A DNA stretch of 64,000 bases from the NCBI RefSeq assembly GCF_000092125.1, contig NC_014213.1, positions 248,001 through 312,000 of the forward strand, written 5' to 3'. The position numbers were made by a program, and so were the translations under genes. The stretch is from Allomeiothermus silvanus DSM 9946 (GTDB lineage: Bacteria > Deinococcota > Deinococci > Deinococcales > Thermaceae). Position 1 is the first letter of the stretch; every line of letters starts with the position of its first letter. The notes below the pieces were generated by a model, which made no database searches, had not been told where the DNA came from, and saw nothing but the letters and a program-made list of their open reading frames with translations. This document shows positions 34,661 to 43,858 of this stretch, in pieces.

Positions 34661-35820
34661 TCACCCTGATCGCAGAGCGGCGAGCAGGTGCTGGGCCTCG
34701 GCCGCATGCGCCTGCTGGCCGGGGAGCTGGGCCAGGTTGGAGAGCACCAGCGCAAGGTCGTAGGCGTGGCCCAGATCGCGGAAGAGGGACGCGGCCTCGG
34801 TGAAGGCGGCCTGGGCTTCTTCTATCTGGCCCTGGGCGGCCAGAGCCCGCCCCTCCACCCAGCGAGCCTGGGCCCGGCCGGGCTGGTTCTGGAAGCTTTC
34901 GGCGAACTTCTGGGCCTTCCGCGCGTAGGCTAGGGCGTCCTCGAGCTCGCCCTGCTCGAGTCGGAAGGCTGCCAGGGCAGGGTAGAACTGCACGCTGCAC
35001 ACCGGGCACAGCGTGCCCTGGGCCTCTAGATCCAGACCCGCCCGGGCCAGGCGCTCGGCCCGCGGGCGGTCGCGGGCTTCCAGGCGGTTCCACAGTCCCG
35101 CGGCATAGAGGCGCATCAGGCAGTGGTCGCGCACCGCGGCCTGCGCGGCGGCCTCGAGGCCCCGCTCCACCGCCCGCCAGCCAGCCTCGAGCTCCCCCGC
35201 GCGGTGTGGAGAAGGGCTTCGCGGGCCAAGGTGTAGGCCTCGCCGGCCGGGGAGCCGATCTTGTGGTGGAGCTCGAGGGCGCGCCCCAGGTGGCGGGTGG
35301 CCTCCTGGAGGTTGGTGCGCAGGAACTCCATGCTCCCCAGCGCGTAGTGGCACACCGCCACGCAGCGCAGGTCGCCTACGGCCTGGGCGTGCTCCTGCAC
35401 CTGGTGAATGAAGGCCCGGGCCTGCTGGTAGGGGTCTTCGCCGTAGATGTGGTACTCCCACAGGCACAGGTGGGCGTCGGTGGCCAGGGCCACCTCCGGC
35501 GACCAGCCGGCCAGCCCGCGCTTGAGCTCGTAGCGTAAGCCCTCCTCCCAGCGTCCCATGGGCAAGTAGGAGAGGGCGAGCAGCTCGTAGGCCTGCTGGA
35601 CCTCCACCCCGGCGCCCTGGGCCTCGGCGAGCTGCAGGGCCTCGTGGGCTTCGGCGGCGGCCTGCTCGAGCTCGTGCCAGTGCCAGTGGTAGAGGGCCTG
35701 CACCAGCAGGAGCCGGGCGCGCTCGAGCCCGACCATGCCCCCGACCATGGCGTTGACCAGCATTAACAGCGCGAACTGCCCGGCGTTCTCGCGCAGCCCG
35801 AGCCGGGGGAGGGAATTCAT
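34661..35820 (-). pseudogene. TPR-repeat protein with a frameshift
   Basis: Two minus-strand frames give one continuous TPR protein: from 35820 (MNSLPRLGLRENAGQFALLM) to about 35205, then the other frame from ELEAGWRAVERGLEAAAQAA to 34661. The shift is at a run of five C on the plus strand (AGCTCCCCCGCG), where one more base restores GELEAGWRAV. The helices resemble the TPR half of SARP/LuxR-type regulators such as the one at 40684, but no DNA-binding domain is present. It may be a true pseudogene or a sequencing error. Confidence 0.65.
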
Positions 35821-35845
35821 GCGCTCTCCCCGCCCGCTGCCCCCC

Positions 35846-36517
35846 TCATGCGTTCCCCTCAGCCACCACCGGATATCCGGCCTCTCGCCAGTCCGGCAGG
35901 CCCAGCTCCAGGCGTCGGGCCTGGAAGCCTCTGGCCCGCAGCAACTCTACAGCCTCATCGGCGAAGGTGCAGTACGGCCCGCGGCAGTACGCGATGACCT
36001 CCACTCCCCGGGGCAGGGAAGGCAGCAGCGCCTCGAGTTCCTCGATGGGTGCAGGGATCGCCCCGGGAATGTGCCCAGCTGCGAACTCCTGGCGCGGGCG
36101 CACGTCGAGCAGCACGGCGTCGCCCCGCTCGAGCTTGGAGGAGAGCGCCTCGAGGCTTACCACGTCGCCCTCGCGCTCCAGGGTGCGCGCGACCAGGCGC
36201 TCGACCTCGGCCAGGTGCCGCCGGGCCAGGTCGCGCAGGGCCCGCCAGAGGGGAAACGTGCTCTCGCTCAGGCGGTAGTAGACGAACACGCCCTGGCGGC
36301 GCTGCTCGACCAGCCCAGCCGAATAGAGGACTTGCAGGTGCTGGCTGGCATTGGCCACGGAGAGGTCAGCCTCCCTGGCCAGGCTCTCCACGCTGCGCTC
36401 TCCCTGGGCGAGGAGTTCGATAAGCTCGAGGCGGTGATTGTTGGCCAGGGCCTTGCCGATACGGGCGAACTGCGCGAAGAGCTGGTCCTTGTAGCGGCGC
36501 TTTTGGGCAAGATCCAT
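35846..36517 (-). CDS. ArsR-type repressor fused to a rhodanese domain
   Basis: A 223-residue fusion. Residues 1-105: ArsR wHTH (GKALANNHRLELIELLAQGE, DLSVANASQHLQVLYSAGLV). Residues 115-215: rhodanese domain (AVLLDVRPRQEFAAGHIPGA, active loop VIAYCRGPYCTFADEAVELL). Two cysteines lie in the active loop. The architecture suggests a repressor that responds to persulfide or sulfane sulfur through its own domain. The promoter contains a CTTGA/TCAAG dyad, fitting autoregulation. It could also act on the sox operon 10 kb away. Confidence 0.88.
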   Translation of the reverse strand: MDLAQKRRYKDQLFAQFARIGKALANNHRLELIELLAQGERSVESLAREADLSVANASQHLQVLYSAGLVEQRRQGVFVYYRLSESTFPLWRALRDLARRHLAEVERLVARTLEREGDVVSLEALSSKLERGDAVLLDVRPRQEFAAGHIPGAIPAPIEELEALLPSLPRGVEVIAYCRGPYCTFADEAVELLRARGFQARRLELGLPDWREAGYPVVAEGNA

Positions 36518-36538
36518 GATAAAGAACTCTATTGACTA

Positions 36539-36555
36539 CTTGATAATGCGTCAAG
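36539..36555 (-). promoter_or_regulatory. Putative operator upstream of the ArsR-rhodanese gene
   Basis: CTTGA and TCAAG (36539-36543 and 36551-36555) form a perfect 5-bp dyad with a 7-bp spacer, 22 bp before the start codon. This is the same layout as the operator of the other ArsR gene (7822-7840). Confidence 0.55.
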
Positions 36556-36644
36556 ACACCGGTGGCAGCGAGCCCATCGAGATCGAACGGGACCAGCGTC
36601 ACGGCCGAGAGCCCACCGACATGGACCCTGCCTACTGAGCACGG

Positions 36645-36754
36645 CTCGAGTACGGCCTCAGCGGCCTCAACGGCGCGGTGCCCTCCGCCCCTTCGGCGGG
36701 GTCAAGCACAGCGGTTTGGGCCGCGAAGGCGGGCACTGGGGGCTCGAGGAGTAG
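36645..36754 (+). pseudogene. C-terminal remnant of an aldehyde dehydrogenase
   Basis: The plus strand encodes EYGLSGLNGAVPSAPFGGVK then HSGLGREGGHWGLEE and a stop, the standard aldehyde dehydrogenase C-terminus, if one base is added in the CCCC run near 36691. Nothing of the rest of the enzyme is present. Confidence 0.65.
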
Positions 36755-37143
36755 AAGTATATTTCAGCGGGGCTTTAGGGGTCGCCGGTATTGTGTAGTT
36801 GGGCTATAGGGCCAGCGCCCCCAAGTACCCAAGTTAGCACCCAGGACCCCTGACGGAACGCAGGGAAGTGCCTCGGGTGTTGTTTGCGTCCGAGCAAAAC
36901 TGGGTTGGATGGCTGGAGCATACGAGGCCCATCATGAGCACCAGGTCGTCCTGGACGAGGTGTAGCGGATATCTGGTCTCTTTCCCGTCCTCCCCAGCCC
37001 GATCGACCACACCCGGGGGACAGCACAGAGGGTGGGGTGCGCTCTGGCTCGGTACATATGGGGTATACAGGAGCAATCCCCGGCTAGACCGGTGAGGTTG
37101 GCCGGGGTAATTAATTTCTCGATGCTCCAGCCGATAGCACCCG
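36755..37143. other. Intergenic region without a convincing gene
   Basis: Short frames on both strands lack family features or good starts. The minus-strand stretch HLVQDDLVLMMGLVCSSHPT (about 36890-36960) may be old coding debris. No repeat from the other families was recognised. Confidence 0.35.
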
Positions 37144-37437
37144 CTAAACCTGAAGGAATACCTCGAACTGTTCCAGGCTGGGCGGTGCGGTGAAGAGCTG
37201 GGCAAAATGTGCGATGACTTCCTGATACTTGCCGCTGCTGTTCCAGTAGGCGGCATCGGCCTCGGTTTCCCAAAACGTGACGGCCACGCCCTTACCCGTC
37301 TGGCGGTCGCCGGTCATATAGCCCGATTTAAAACCTTGGGCACCTTTGAGGGTAGGAATGACCTTTTCCCGCCAAATCTGGATGGCTTCATCTATTTTGC
37401 CGACTTGAATGTGCGAGGTGACAATTCTGGCGTGCAT
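37144..37437 (-). CDS. Small antibiotic-biosynthesis-monooxygenase-like protein
   Basis: A 97-residue dimeric alpha/beta-barrel (ferredoxin-like) protein: MHARIVTSHIQVGKIDEAIQ, GFKSGYMTGDRQTGKGVAVT, FWETEADAAYW. ATG 37437 follows GGAGG. The fold is used by small monooxygenases and by stress proteins with no known reaction. Last gene of the small-protein operon and separated from it by about 110 bp. Confidence 0.7.
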   Translation of the reverse strand: MHARIVTSHIQVGKIDEAIQIWREKVIPTLKGAQGFKSGYMTGDRQTGKGVAVTFWETEADAAYWNSSGKYQEVIAHFAQLFTAPPSLEQFEVFLQV

Positions 37438-37548
37438 AAAACCTCCTATGAGTGTGGGTGTCGCTGGCACTCCCCGAGTAGTCTTCTTGGAGTTTGAGGC
37501 TATGGGGACGGCGCGTGCCCTGAACATTCCTTCTAAGCCCAGCAGGGC

Positions 37549-38061
37549 TCAGTACGCTGGGTCGGGGTCGTCCAGGTTGGGGAAGCCGAAGCCTTTGGGG
37601 GTCTCGGCCATCACCTCGAGCACGACCCCGTTGGGATCGGCGAAGAAAAAGGCCCGCACCACGCCCTGGAGGGTCTGAATCTCGCTTAGATGGCTGGCTT
37701 GGCCTTGCAAGCGGGTGTGCCAAGCCTCCAAAGCCGCCTCGCTCTCGACGAAAAAGGCAATGTGGTCGAGGGTGCGCCCGGTCTTAGGCTGGATCGGCGG
37801 CTGGTAGGCGGGAAGCTCCGCCTCGGGGGTTTCGAAGAAGGCCAAGACGGTGTTGGGCGCGACGGTGATGAAGTAGTGCCTGCGCCCATCGTCTGCGGGT
37901 AGACGATGGGCCATGGCCACCTGTGCCCCCAGCACATCACGGTAAAAGGCCACGGTCTTTTTCATGTCGCTGGTGACCAGGGCCACGTGGTGGATGGCGG
38001 CGAAGGGGGCCTTCAGGCCCCAGCGGTCGGGGAGTGCGAGAGCGGGTTGAATGCTGGACAT
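37549..38061 (-). CDS. VOC (glyoxalase/dioxygenase) family protein
   Basis: A 170-residue protein with two VOC half-modules: IHHVALVTSDMKKTVAFYRD, LDHIAFFVESEAALEAWHTR and VVRAFFFADPNGVVLEVMAE. His (HHVAL), His (LDHIAF) and Glu (LEVM) are at the usual metal-ligand positions. The reaction is unknown. 12 bp after the cytochrome gene. Confidence 0.82.
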   Translation of the reverse strand: MSSIQPALALPDRWGLKAPFAAIHHVALVTSDMKKTVAFYRDVLGAQVAMAHRLPADDGRRHYFITVAPNTVLAFFETPEAELPAYQPPIQPKTGRTLDHIAFFVESEAALEAWHTRLQGQASHLSEIQTLQGVVRAFFFADPNGVVLEVMAETPKGFGFPNLDDPDPAY

Positions 38062-38073
38062 GGAGCGTTCCTT

Positions 38074-38469
38074 TCAGGGCTGAAATAGTACGAGCTGTTC
38101 CAGGCTCTGGGGCGTGAGGTCTTGTTCGCCGCTGGGGTATCCGTTGCTGTGCAAGATGAAGGCGATCAGCTCGAGGATCTGGGTTTGGCTCAGATGACCG
38201 GCCCGACCCAGGGGCATATTTTGGGAAATGAAGAGCTGAAGCTCTTTTCCCTTACGTCCGCGCCAACGGTCGGTGAAGCGCGCTCCGGAAAGCGGCGGGC
38301 CGTAGCGCCCCTCGAGCTGTGCGCCGTGGCAGGCCGCGCATTGCTGCAACACCAGGGTTTGACCGCTCTTGACCTGGGTTGTGCTGAACCAGGGCGCAGC
38401 TCCTTTTTGAGCCATAAGGACGCTCGAGCCCATCAGCGCCACCGAAGCCCAGAACAAAGTCGCTCGCAT
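38074..38469 (-). CDS. Exported monohaem cytochrome c
   Basis: A 131-residue protein with a signal peptide (ATLFWASVALMGSSVLMA), one haem site QQCAACHGAQLEG and a likely Met ligand in SQNMPLGRAGHLS. It probably passes electrons from an oxidation in this operon to the respiratory chain. Seven bp after the 38477 gene. Confidence 0.85.
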   Translation of the reverse strand: MRATLFWASVALMGSSVLMAQKGAAPWFSTTQVKSGQTLVLQQCAACHGAQLEGRYGPPLSGARFTDRWRGRKGKELQLFISQNMPLGRAGHLSQTQILELIAFILHSNGYPSGEQDLTPQSLEQLVLFQP

Positions 38470-38476
38470 GGGCTCC

Positions 38477-39304
38477 CTACTGACCCGCTACGAAACCGCT
38501 GTAGACCAGGTTGTAGGCATTAGCCTGGGGGTCGAAGCTCAGGCTGAAGCGGGTAGGGTAGAGGGTGGTGCGCCCAACCGTCACGGGGCGGCTCACGGCT
38601 TCGCTAAACCCCTGCTTCTTGAGCAAGAAGGCTTTGGTGATCATGGGCTCAGTGAAGATGTACTGGTTGTTGTAAAAGCCCGAGATCAGGGTGTAGTCGA
38701 AGAGGCCGGGCTTGAGCTGGCCGGGGGCGGCGAACTCCGAGAGGGGCAGCCCGTGGAAGCCCATCAACGGCACGCAGAACTCGGCGGCGTTGGCGCCGGG
38801 GGGCACCGCGGGGGCGTAGCCCTTGGGGGTCAGCTCCAGAGCGGGCGGGGTCAGGTTCTTGCAGTCAATTTTGTCCACAGCAGCGCTGGGCACTCCGAAG
38901 AAGTGAATGTCGAAGTGGGGGGTGAGGTAGCGATCTGGAGGATGTCCGAACTTCTCCCAGTAAAGATCTACGTGGTCGAGGAACGTGCTCTGTTTGACCG
39001 CCTCCGGCAGTTCCAGCCGCAGGGTCGGCCCCTGCATCATGATGGCCATCATGGCGTCGGTTTGGGTGGGGGGTGCTTCGCCCGCGCTGGGTTCGGGGGC
39101 GTTCTGAATGGCCTGCAAAGGAATGCTGAGGCCCACCTCTTGAACCACTTTTTGTGCGTTTAGTTTGGCCCAGCTCGTTACCTTGGCGCCAAACAAAACC
39201 CCGGATGCCCCCATTACGGTCTGGCTTTGGGTCTGGGCCAATACCCAGACGCTCGCCAAGCCCAGTCCAGCTAGGATGGTGCCAATCCAAAACGACTTCT
39301 GCAT
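38477..39304 (-). CDS. Exported protein of unknown function, possibly TTHB210/DUF5602-like
   Basis: A 275-residue protein with a signal peptide (FWIGTILAGLGLASVWVLAQ). The conserved-looking core is TFLDHVDLYWEKFGHPPDRY, TPHFDIHFFGVPSAAVDKID and FCVPLMGFHGLP. The HFDIHF motif and the overall layout recall TTHB210-type domains of Thermus (established family, recalled, not searched). The function is unknown. It has its own GGAGG and sits between the SRPBCC gene and the cytochrome gene. Confidence 0.55.
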   Translation of the reverse strand: MQKSFWIGTILAGLGLASVWVLAQTQSQTVMGASGVLFGAKVTSWAKLNAQKVVQEVGLSIPLQAIQNAPEPSAGEAPPTQTDAMMAIMMQGPTLRLELPEAVKQSTFLDHVDLYWEKFGHPPDRYLTPHFDIHFFGVPSAAVDKIDCKNLTPPALELTPKGYAPAVPPGANAAEFCVPLMGFHGLPLSEFAAPGQLKPGLFDYTLISGFYNNQYIFTEPMITKAFLLKKQGFSEAVSRPVTVGRTTLYPTRFSLSFDPQANAYNLVYSGFVAGQ

Positions 39305-39370
39305 ACCAACCTCCTTCTAACTCGCAACTACCGAATAGCACCGGTTCAGCGACCCCTCCTGCATTTCGTT

Positions 39371-39799
39371 TCAAGGAAATATGGACGGGTCGTTGGGCGC
39401 GCTCCAACTGCCGGCTTCCAAGAGCTGTACCCCCAGATACCGGGCCAGCCCCCGAGCGCCTGCGGACATGGCCTGAGCGAAGCGTTCCCGGTCATCACAG
39501 CCCCAGGCGCTGAGGTGCAGCAAAGTGGTGCCTTCTTCGAAGCGCAGGGTCCAGCGGGCCAGCACGGTCTCGGTGTGGAACTCGAGGCTCTCCGGCGGCT
39601 TCACCCCACACACCCGCAGCTCCACCTTGCCACCCAGGCGGTAAACTGCTTCGCTGCCGTCTGCTCGGCCGGGCTTCAGCGGCTGAACCGATGCCACGAC
39701 CGGCCACCAGGCTGGCCACCGTTCAAGGTCGGAGAGGGCGACCCAGACTGCCTCCAGGGGGGCGGCCAGAGCCCAGGTGCTCTCGAGGGAGTACTCCAT
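39371..39799 (-). CDS. SRPBCC/polyketide-cyclase-like ligand-binding protein
   Basis: A 142-residue START/SRPBCC protein: MEYSLESTWALAAPLEAVWV, DLERWPAWWPVVASV, then alternating strands ending in a long helix (FAQAMSAGARGLARYLGVQL). Such proteins bind hydrophobic ligands. ATG 39799 has GGAGGGG before it; the longer frame overlaps the GYD gene. Confidence 0.78.
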   Translation of the reverse strand: MEYSLESTWALAAPLEAVWVALSDLERWPAWWPVVASVQPLKPGRADGSEAVYRLGGKVELRVCGVKPPESLEFHTETVLARWTLRFEEGTTLLHLSAWGCDDRERFAQAMSAGARGLARYLGVQLLEAGSWSAPNDPSIFP

Positions 39800-39815
39800 C
39801 TCCCCTCCAAGAGGG

Positions 39816-40136
39816 TTACTGCCCGGGTGCCCGGTAGCTGGGGCTGAGTTTGGCAGCTGCATCCATGTCTTCGGGGGTCAACAACACGGTGGTCTTGATG
39901 CTCACCCGCCCGCTGGCGTTGAGGGTCATGGACAGTGCGGCGGCGGTGGGGTGGTCGGGCACTTCAGCAATGACATAGCAGTCAGCGTCACCAAAGGCGT
40001 AATACATGGCCTCGATACGCCCACCCACGGATTTGACCGCAGCCTCGGCCGCGGCCTTGCGGCTCGTCCCGCCCTCCTTGAGTAAACCGCGAATTCCTTC
40101 GCCGACATAGTTCACCTGCAACAGGTACTTGGGCAT
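39816..40136 (-). CDS. GYD-domain protein
   Basis: A 106-residue protein: MPKYLLQVNYVGEGIRGLLK, AVKSVGGRIEAMYYAFGDAD, AALSMTLNASGRVSIKTTVL, the GYD family pattern (dimeric alpha/beta barrel). No reaction is known. 18 bp after the first gene of the operon. Confidence 0.85.
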   Translation of the reverse strand: MPKYLLQVNYVGEGIRGLLKEGGTSRKAAAEAAVKSVGGRIEAMYYAFGDADCYVIAEVPDHPTAAALSMTLNASGRVSIKTTVLLTPEDMDAAAKLSPSYRAPGQ

Positions 40137-40154
40137 GGTCTTCTCCTTTGACCG

Positions 40155-40439
40155 CTAGTAGGGGGTAACCTCAACGTCCTCGGCGAACCAGAATTCCGGC
40201 TTGCTGATTACCCCGGCTTTGTCCATGGCGGTTTTCAGCTCTTCCGAGTTGGCAAACTCCTGGGCGGAGTGGGCGTTGTTGAAGCGGTGGGTGATCACGA
40301 CGGTGTGCGGGTGGCCCACCTCACGGTGAACGCTGGCGGCTGTCACACCTTTTTCCTTGCGCACCGGGCCAAGCGCATCGTAGACGCGCTTCCACTTAGT
40401 GTAATCCCCGATATCGTGCCGAACGAACAGGGTGGTCAT
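40155..40439 (-). CDS. Small dimeric alpha/beta-barrel protein, first gene of the operon
   Basis: A 94-residue protein: MTTLFVRHDIGDYTKWKRVY, GVTAASVHREVGHPHTVVIT, FANSEELKTAMDKAGVISKP. The fold is like the ABM and GYD proteins in the same operon. AAGGAG precedes the ATG. The promoter 90 bp upstream contains an 11-bp-phased direct repeat. Confidence 0.72.
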   Translation of the reverse strand: MTTLFVRHDIGDYTKWKRVYDALGPVRKEKGVTAASVHREVGHPHTVVITHRFNNAHSAQEFANSEELKTAMDKAGVISKPEFWFAEDVEVTPY

Positions 40440-40527
40440 GGCTTTCTCCTTTTTAGTTAGAGGGCTGGGGGCCGAACAGCTATGGGTGGGCGGTTCCTCC
40501 TTGGTGCCGCCAGTATGCCAAAGAGGG

Positions 40528-40547
40528 CGTCGCGTGAGCGTCGCGTG
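40528..40547 (-). promoter_or_regulatory. SARP-type direct repeat upstream of the small-protein operon
   Basis: The 9-mer CACGCGACG on the minus strand is present twice, exactly 11 bp apart (40547-40539 and 40536-40528), and CATACT follows 10 bp downstream as a likely -10 box. The geometry matches the boxes at 10151, 11517 and 14209, but the sequence is different, as expected for a different SARP (40684-43674). Confidence 0.7.
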
Positions 40548-40683
40548 GAGACTCGACTACGGTATATTCCTGGGTGTCGAGCGCTACGAGACGATGGATC
40601 ACCTCGAGGGCGCATAACCGCGCGCCTTCTTCCAGCCCCACAGACCTACAACGTGGGCGGGTCCAGCAGCGCGCGAGGCTGCC

Positions 40684-43674
40684 TTAGCCGTACAGCAGCG
40701 GTTCCACCACCTCTTCCAGCGGGGGCAACGCTGGGGGGGCGAGGTTGGCTTCATAGCCCCTCAAAATACGTTGGGCACGGTCTTTGTCGGAGCTAAGGGT
40801 GGCGGGATGCCGGCTGGTCAGCCACAGCAGCTGCAAGGCGGGGGAAGGCTGGGCCTGGGCCAAGAAGTAATCTGCCCAGCCAACCAGGGTTTTCATTATC
40901 AGGGGTAGGTGCTGGATGGACCAAGCCCCCTCGAGGGCTTGGCGGAGGTACTCTTTGGATTGGAGGGGTTGCTGCTGGGCTGCCGCAATCGTGCTCAACG
41001 AGAGGTGGATCTCGATCTCCAAGGGAAGGTCTAGCTCATCCTTGGCCAGCTCGAGGGCCGAAAGGCTATACCTGGCGGCTTCTGAGTAGCGACCTAGTTG
41101 CTGGCAGGCACTTCCCAGGCGCATCAAAATCTCGCCCTCCAGCGAGCGGGTGCCGGTGAGGCGGGCTTGCTCCAGGGCCTCGAGGGCCAACGTCCTGGAT
41201 TCCTCCGGATGGCCTTGGTCGAGGCTCAGGGCGGACAGGTTGTTGAGGTTGTACAAGGCCCCGATGCGGTTGCCCAGCTTCCTGAAGAGGCGGATGGCCT
41301 GGCGGTAGTGCGCTTTGGACCGCTCGTAGTGGCCCAGGTTGTCCTCGGTGATCGCCAGCCAGCCCCAGCAGACCGCTGTCAACCGCTCGCTGCCGATGGA
41401 TTGGGCTAGGCTCAGGGCCTCCTCTTTATGGGCTAGGGCTCGAGGGTGGTTGCCGCCAAACGCGGCGGTTTCGCCCAGCGTGCCCAGCCCCCAGATGACC
41501 GGCTCAAACTCCTCCAAAGGGCGCAGCAGGGCCAAGGCTTGGAGGGTGAGCGCTTCGGCGGTGTCGTAGTGCCCCTGCCGCAGGAACATCTTGGCCTGAT
41601 GCACCAGCAAGGTACCCAGCGCGGCTCGGTGCTCGGGCTGTTCCGGGCTCAGTCCGGCGATGGCCTCGGCAAACACCTCGATGCCCTCCTGATAGCGCTT
41701 TCGCGCGTCGAAAAAACGCATCAGGGCTTCGGCCCCGGCTTTGATCAAGTGGGCTTTGCTTTCGCCGATCGCCCAGCGCCAAGCCGATCGCAGGTTCTCC
41801 AGCTCGGCTTCCATCAGGGCGAAGGTGGCTTTGGGGTTGGCCCCGCGAATCTCCTCGAGGCAGCGTTGCAACACGCGCAGATAGTAACCTGCGTGTTCGG
41901 AACGGGCTTCTTGCTCCAGAAGGGGGTCTTCGGCGAGTTTTTCCCCCATGTATTGGAATAGCAAGGCGTGGCGGAAGAAGCGCCCCTCGGCGTCAGTGTA
42001 GAGCAGGGATTTGTCGGTTAAGCTGGCGAGAACGGGTAATGGGACCCGCGCCGCCAGCTTGGCGGCTTCGCGGCTAAACCCGCCCTTAAAAACCGAGAGG
42101 CGGTTGAGCGCTTGCTGCTCGTCGGAGGTCAGCAGACGCCAGGAATGCTCAAAAACCTGGCGGATGCTCTGATGCCTGCGGGCGAGGTCGGGGCTTTGAG
42201 CAGCGAGAAAGTCGGTATCCCGTCGGATCTCGACGCTGATGGCCCCCAACGGCAGCACCCGGGCCCAGGCTGCCGCCAGCTCGATGCCGAGAGGCGAGCC
42301 CTCGACCAGGCGGCAAATCTCCAGGATGCTGGAGACATTGCCCTCCTCAAGCCGGAAGCGGGGCCGCAGGCGCTGCACGCGCAGGGAGAAAAGCTGCACG
42401 GCGTCGCTGTGGACGGCCTGGGCAGGGTCGGCGGGGAGAGGGAACCCCGCGATGGGCAATATCTGCTCGGCTTCCAGACCTAGCCGCTCGCGCGAGGTGA
42501 CCAGCACCCGTAACCCAGGGCACTGCGCCAGCAGTTCGGCCACCTGAGGAGCGGCCTCCAACAGGTGCTCGAAGTTGTCCAGCACCAGGAGCACCTCCCC
42601 TTCGGCGATGTGCCGGGCGAGTTGCTCGAGGGGGGGCTGGCTCCCCTGAAAACCAAACCCCAGGGCCTCGGCCAGCGCCGCCGCTAGCGAGTTCGGCGAG
42701 GACAGGGCTACCAGTGAGGCAAAATAGACCCCTCCGGCGAATCGCTCCCTTTGCTGGTAGGCAGTTTGCAGCGCTAGGCGGGTCTTGCCAACCCCGCCGG
42801 GGCCGATCAGGGTTAGCAGGCGGTATTCGCCGCGGTGCAGCAGCTGGGCAATCTCCGCCAGCAGCGCGTTCCGCCCCACGAAGGGCGTGGCGGGGATGGG
42901 CAAGGAACGGTTGCGGGCGATGGGAGCTTCGTGCTGGGGAGCGGGCGCGACGGCCAAGAGGCTGGGGTCTTCCTGACGAATGGCATGGGCGAGCTGTTCA
43001 AGGGCTACCGTGGGCCGTAGGTCCAGCTCCTGCGAGAGCCTTTCACAGAACTTCCCGTAGGCCTTGAGCGCCTGACCCCGCCTTCCCGCCTCCACCGTAG
43101 TCCACAGGTACGCCTCTAGAGCCTCTTCGTCGAGTTCGTCGTGTTCCAGCAGCTTCGCCAGCAACTGGCTGGCCTCCTGGGGGTTTCCCGCGTTCCTGAG
43201 CGTCTCGGCGCGTTTGAGTACCGCACTGCGCCAACACCCGCTCAGGTGCTCCCGCTCGGTCTCGAGCCAGGCCGAGAACTCCGCAGACCCATCCCCCCAG
43301 AAGCCCTCCAGGAGTGTACCCCCGTACAGCTCTAACGCCCGTTCCCAGTAGCTTTCCTGGATGGCTTTCAGGAACGCCTGCACGTCGGTCGGCACTGACC
43401 AACGCAGGCGTTCGCCCTCGGCCTCGAGGTGGTTATCGAGCCACTCCAAGCCCCGCACCCGTCCCAGAAGATGGCGCAAATCCTTGCGGGCGGTGCTCGT
43501 ATCCGCCTCTGGCCAGAACATATAGGCCAACGCTTCCCGGCGCACCCAGTCGCCCGTGAAGGCCAGGTAAGCCAAGAGCTGGTAGCGCTTGTCATCGCAG
43601 AAGGCCCATGTTCGAGCGCCGATGCGGACATGGGGCATCCCCATCAGCCTGACATGGCCTATGGCGGTGTTCAT
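40684..43674 (-). CDS. SARP-NTPase-TPR regulator (AfsR/BTAD type)
   Basis: A 996-residue protein: an N-terminal wHTH (RREALAYMFWPEADTSTARK DNA-binding region), a BTAD domain (about 95-235), an NB-ARC/LuxR-type NTPase domain with Walker A LIGPGGVGKTRLALQTAYQQ and Walker B VLLVLDNFEHL, then TPR repeats from about residue 620. It likely integrates a signal through the TPRs and activates the operon at 37144-40439 through the 11-bp repeat. It is the next same-strand gene upstream of that operon. TAATAT is a possible -10 box near 43790. Confidence 0.85.
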   Translation of the reverse strand: MNTAIGHVRLMGMPHVRIGARTWAFCDDKRYQLLAYLAFTGDWVRREALAYMFWPEADTSTARKDLRHLLGRVRGLEWLDNHLEAEGERLRWSVPTDVQAFLKAIQESYWERALELYGGTLLEGFWGDGSAEFSAWLETEREHLSGCWRSAVLKRAETLRNAGNPQEASQLLAKLLEHDELDEEALEAYLWTTVEAGRRGQALKAYGKFCERLSQELDLRPTVALEQLAHAIRQEDPSLLAVAPAPQHEAPIARNRSLPIPATPFVGRNALLAEIAQLLHRGEYRLLTLIGPGGVGKTRLALQTAYQQRERFAGGVYFASLVALSSPNSLAAALAEALGFGFQGSQPPLEQLARHIAEGEVLLVLDNFEHLLEAAPQVAELLAQCPGLRVLVTSRERLGLEAEQILPIAGFPLPADPAQAVHSDAVQLFSLRVQRLRPRFRLEEGNVSSILEICRLVEGSPLGIELAAAWARVLPLGAISVEIRRDTDFLAAQSPDLARRHQSIRQVFEHSWRLLTSDEQQALNRLSVFKGGFSREAAKLAARVPLPVLASLTDKSLLYTDAEGRFFRHALLFQYMGEKLAEDPLLEQEARSEHAGYYLRVLQRCLEEIRGANPKATFALMEAELENLRSAWRWAIGESKAHLIKAGAEALMRFFDARKRYQEGIEVFAEAIAGLSPEQPEHRAALGTLLVHQAKMFLRQGHYDTAEALTLQALALLRPLEEFEPVIWGLGTLGETAAFGGNHPRALAHKEEALSLAQSIGSERLTAVCWGWLAITEDNLGHYERSKAHYRQAIRLFRKLGNRIGALYNLNNLSALSLDQGHPEESRTLALEALEQARLTGTRSLEGEILMRLGSACQQLGRYSEAARYSLSALELAKDELDLPLEIEIHLSLSTIAAAQQQPLQSKEYLRQALEGAWSIQHLPLIMKTLVGWADYFLAQAQPSPALQLLWLTSRHPATLSSDKDRAQRILRGYEANLAPPALPPLEEVVEPLLYG

Positions 43675-43858
43675 AAGGCGGGCAATGCAGAAAAATGCCG
43701 TTCAATCCACAGCCGTGCTGGGCATACTCAGGAGCCAGCGCCTATCAAGACCACTACGGGCATGTGTTCCTAGCATATTACCACAAAACCGGGAGCCATC
43801 GGCTATGGATGTTGGTCCATCCACCAACGCGGAGGATGTTCGAACCGGAAGACAGGGT

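Noticed and set aside
36834-37256. Minus-strand ORF of 140 residues between the aldehyde dehydrogenase remnant and the small-protein operon
   Set aside because: It overlaps the real gene at 37144-37437 and has no convincing start or domain; possibly debris only.
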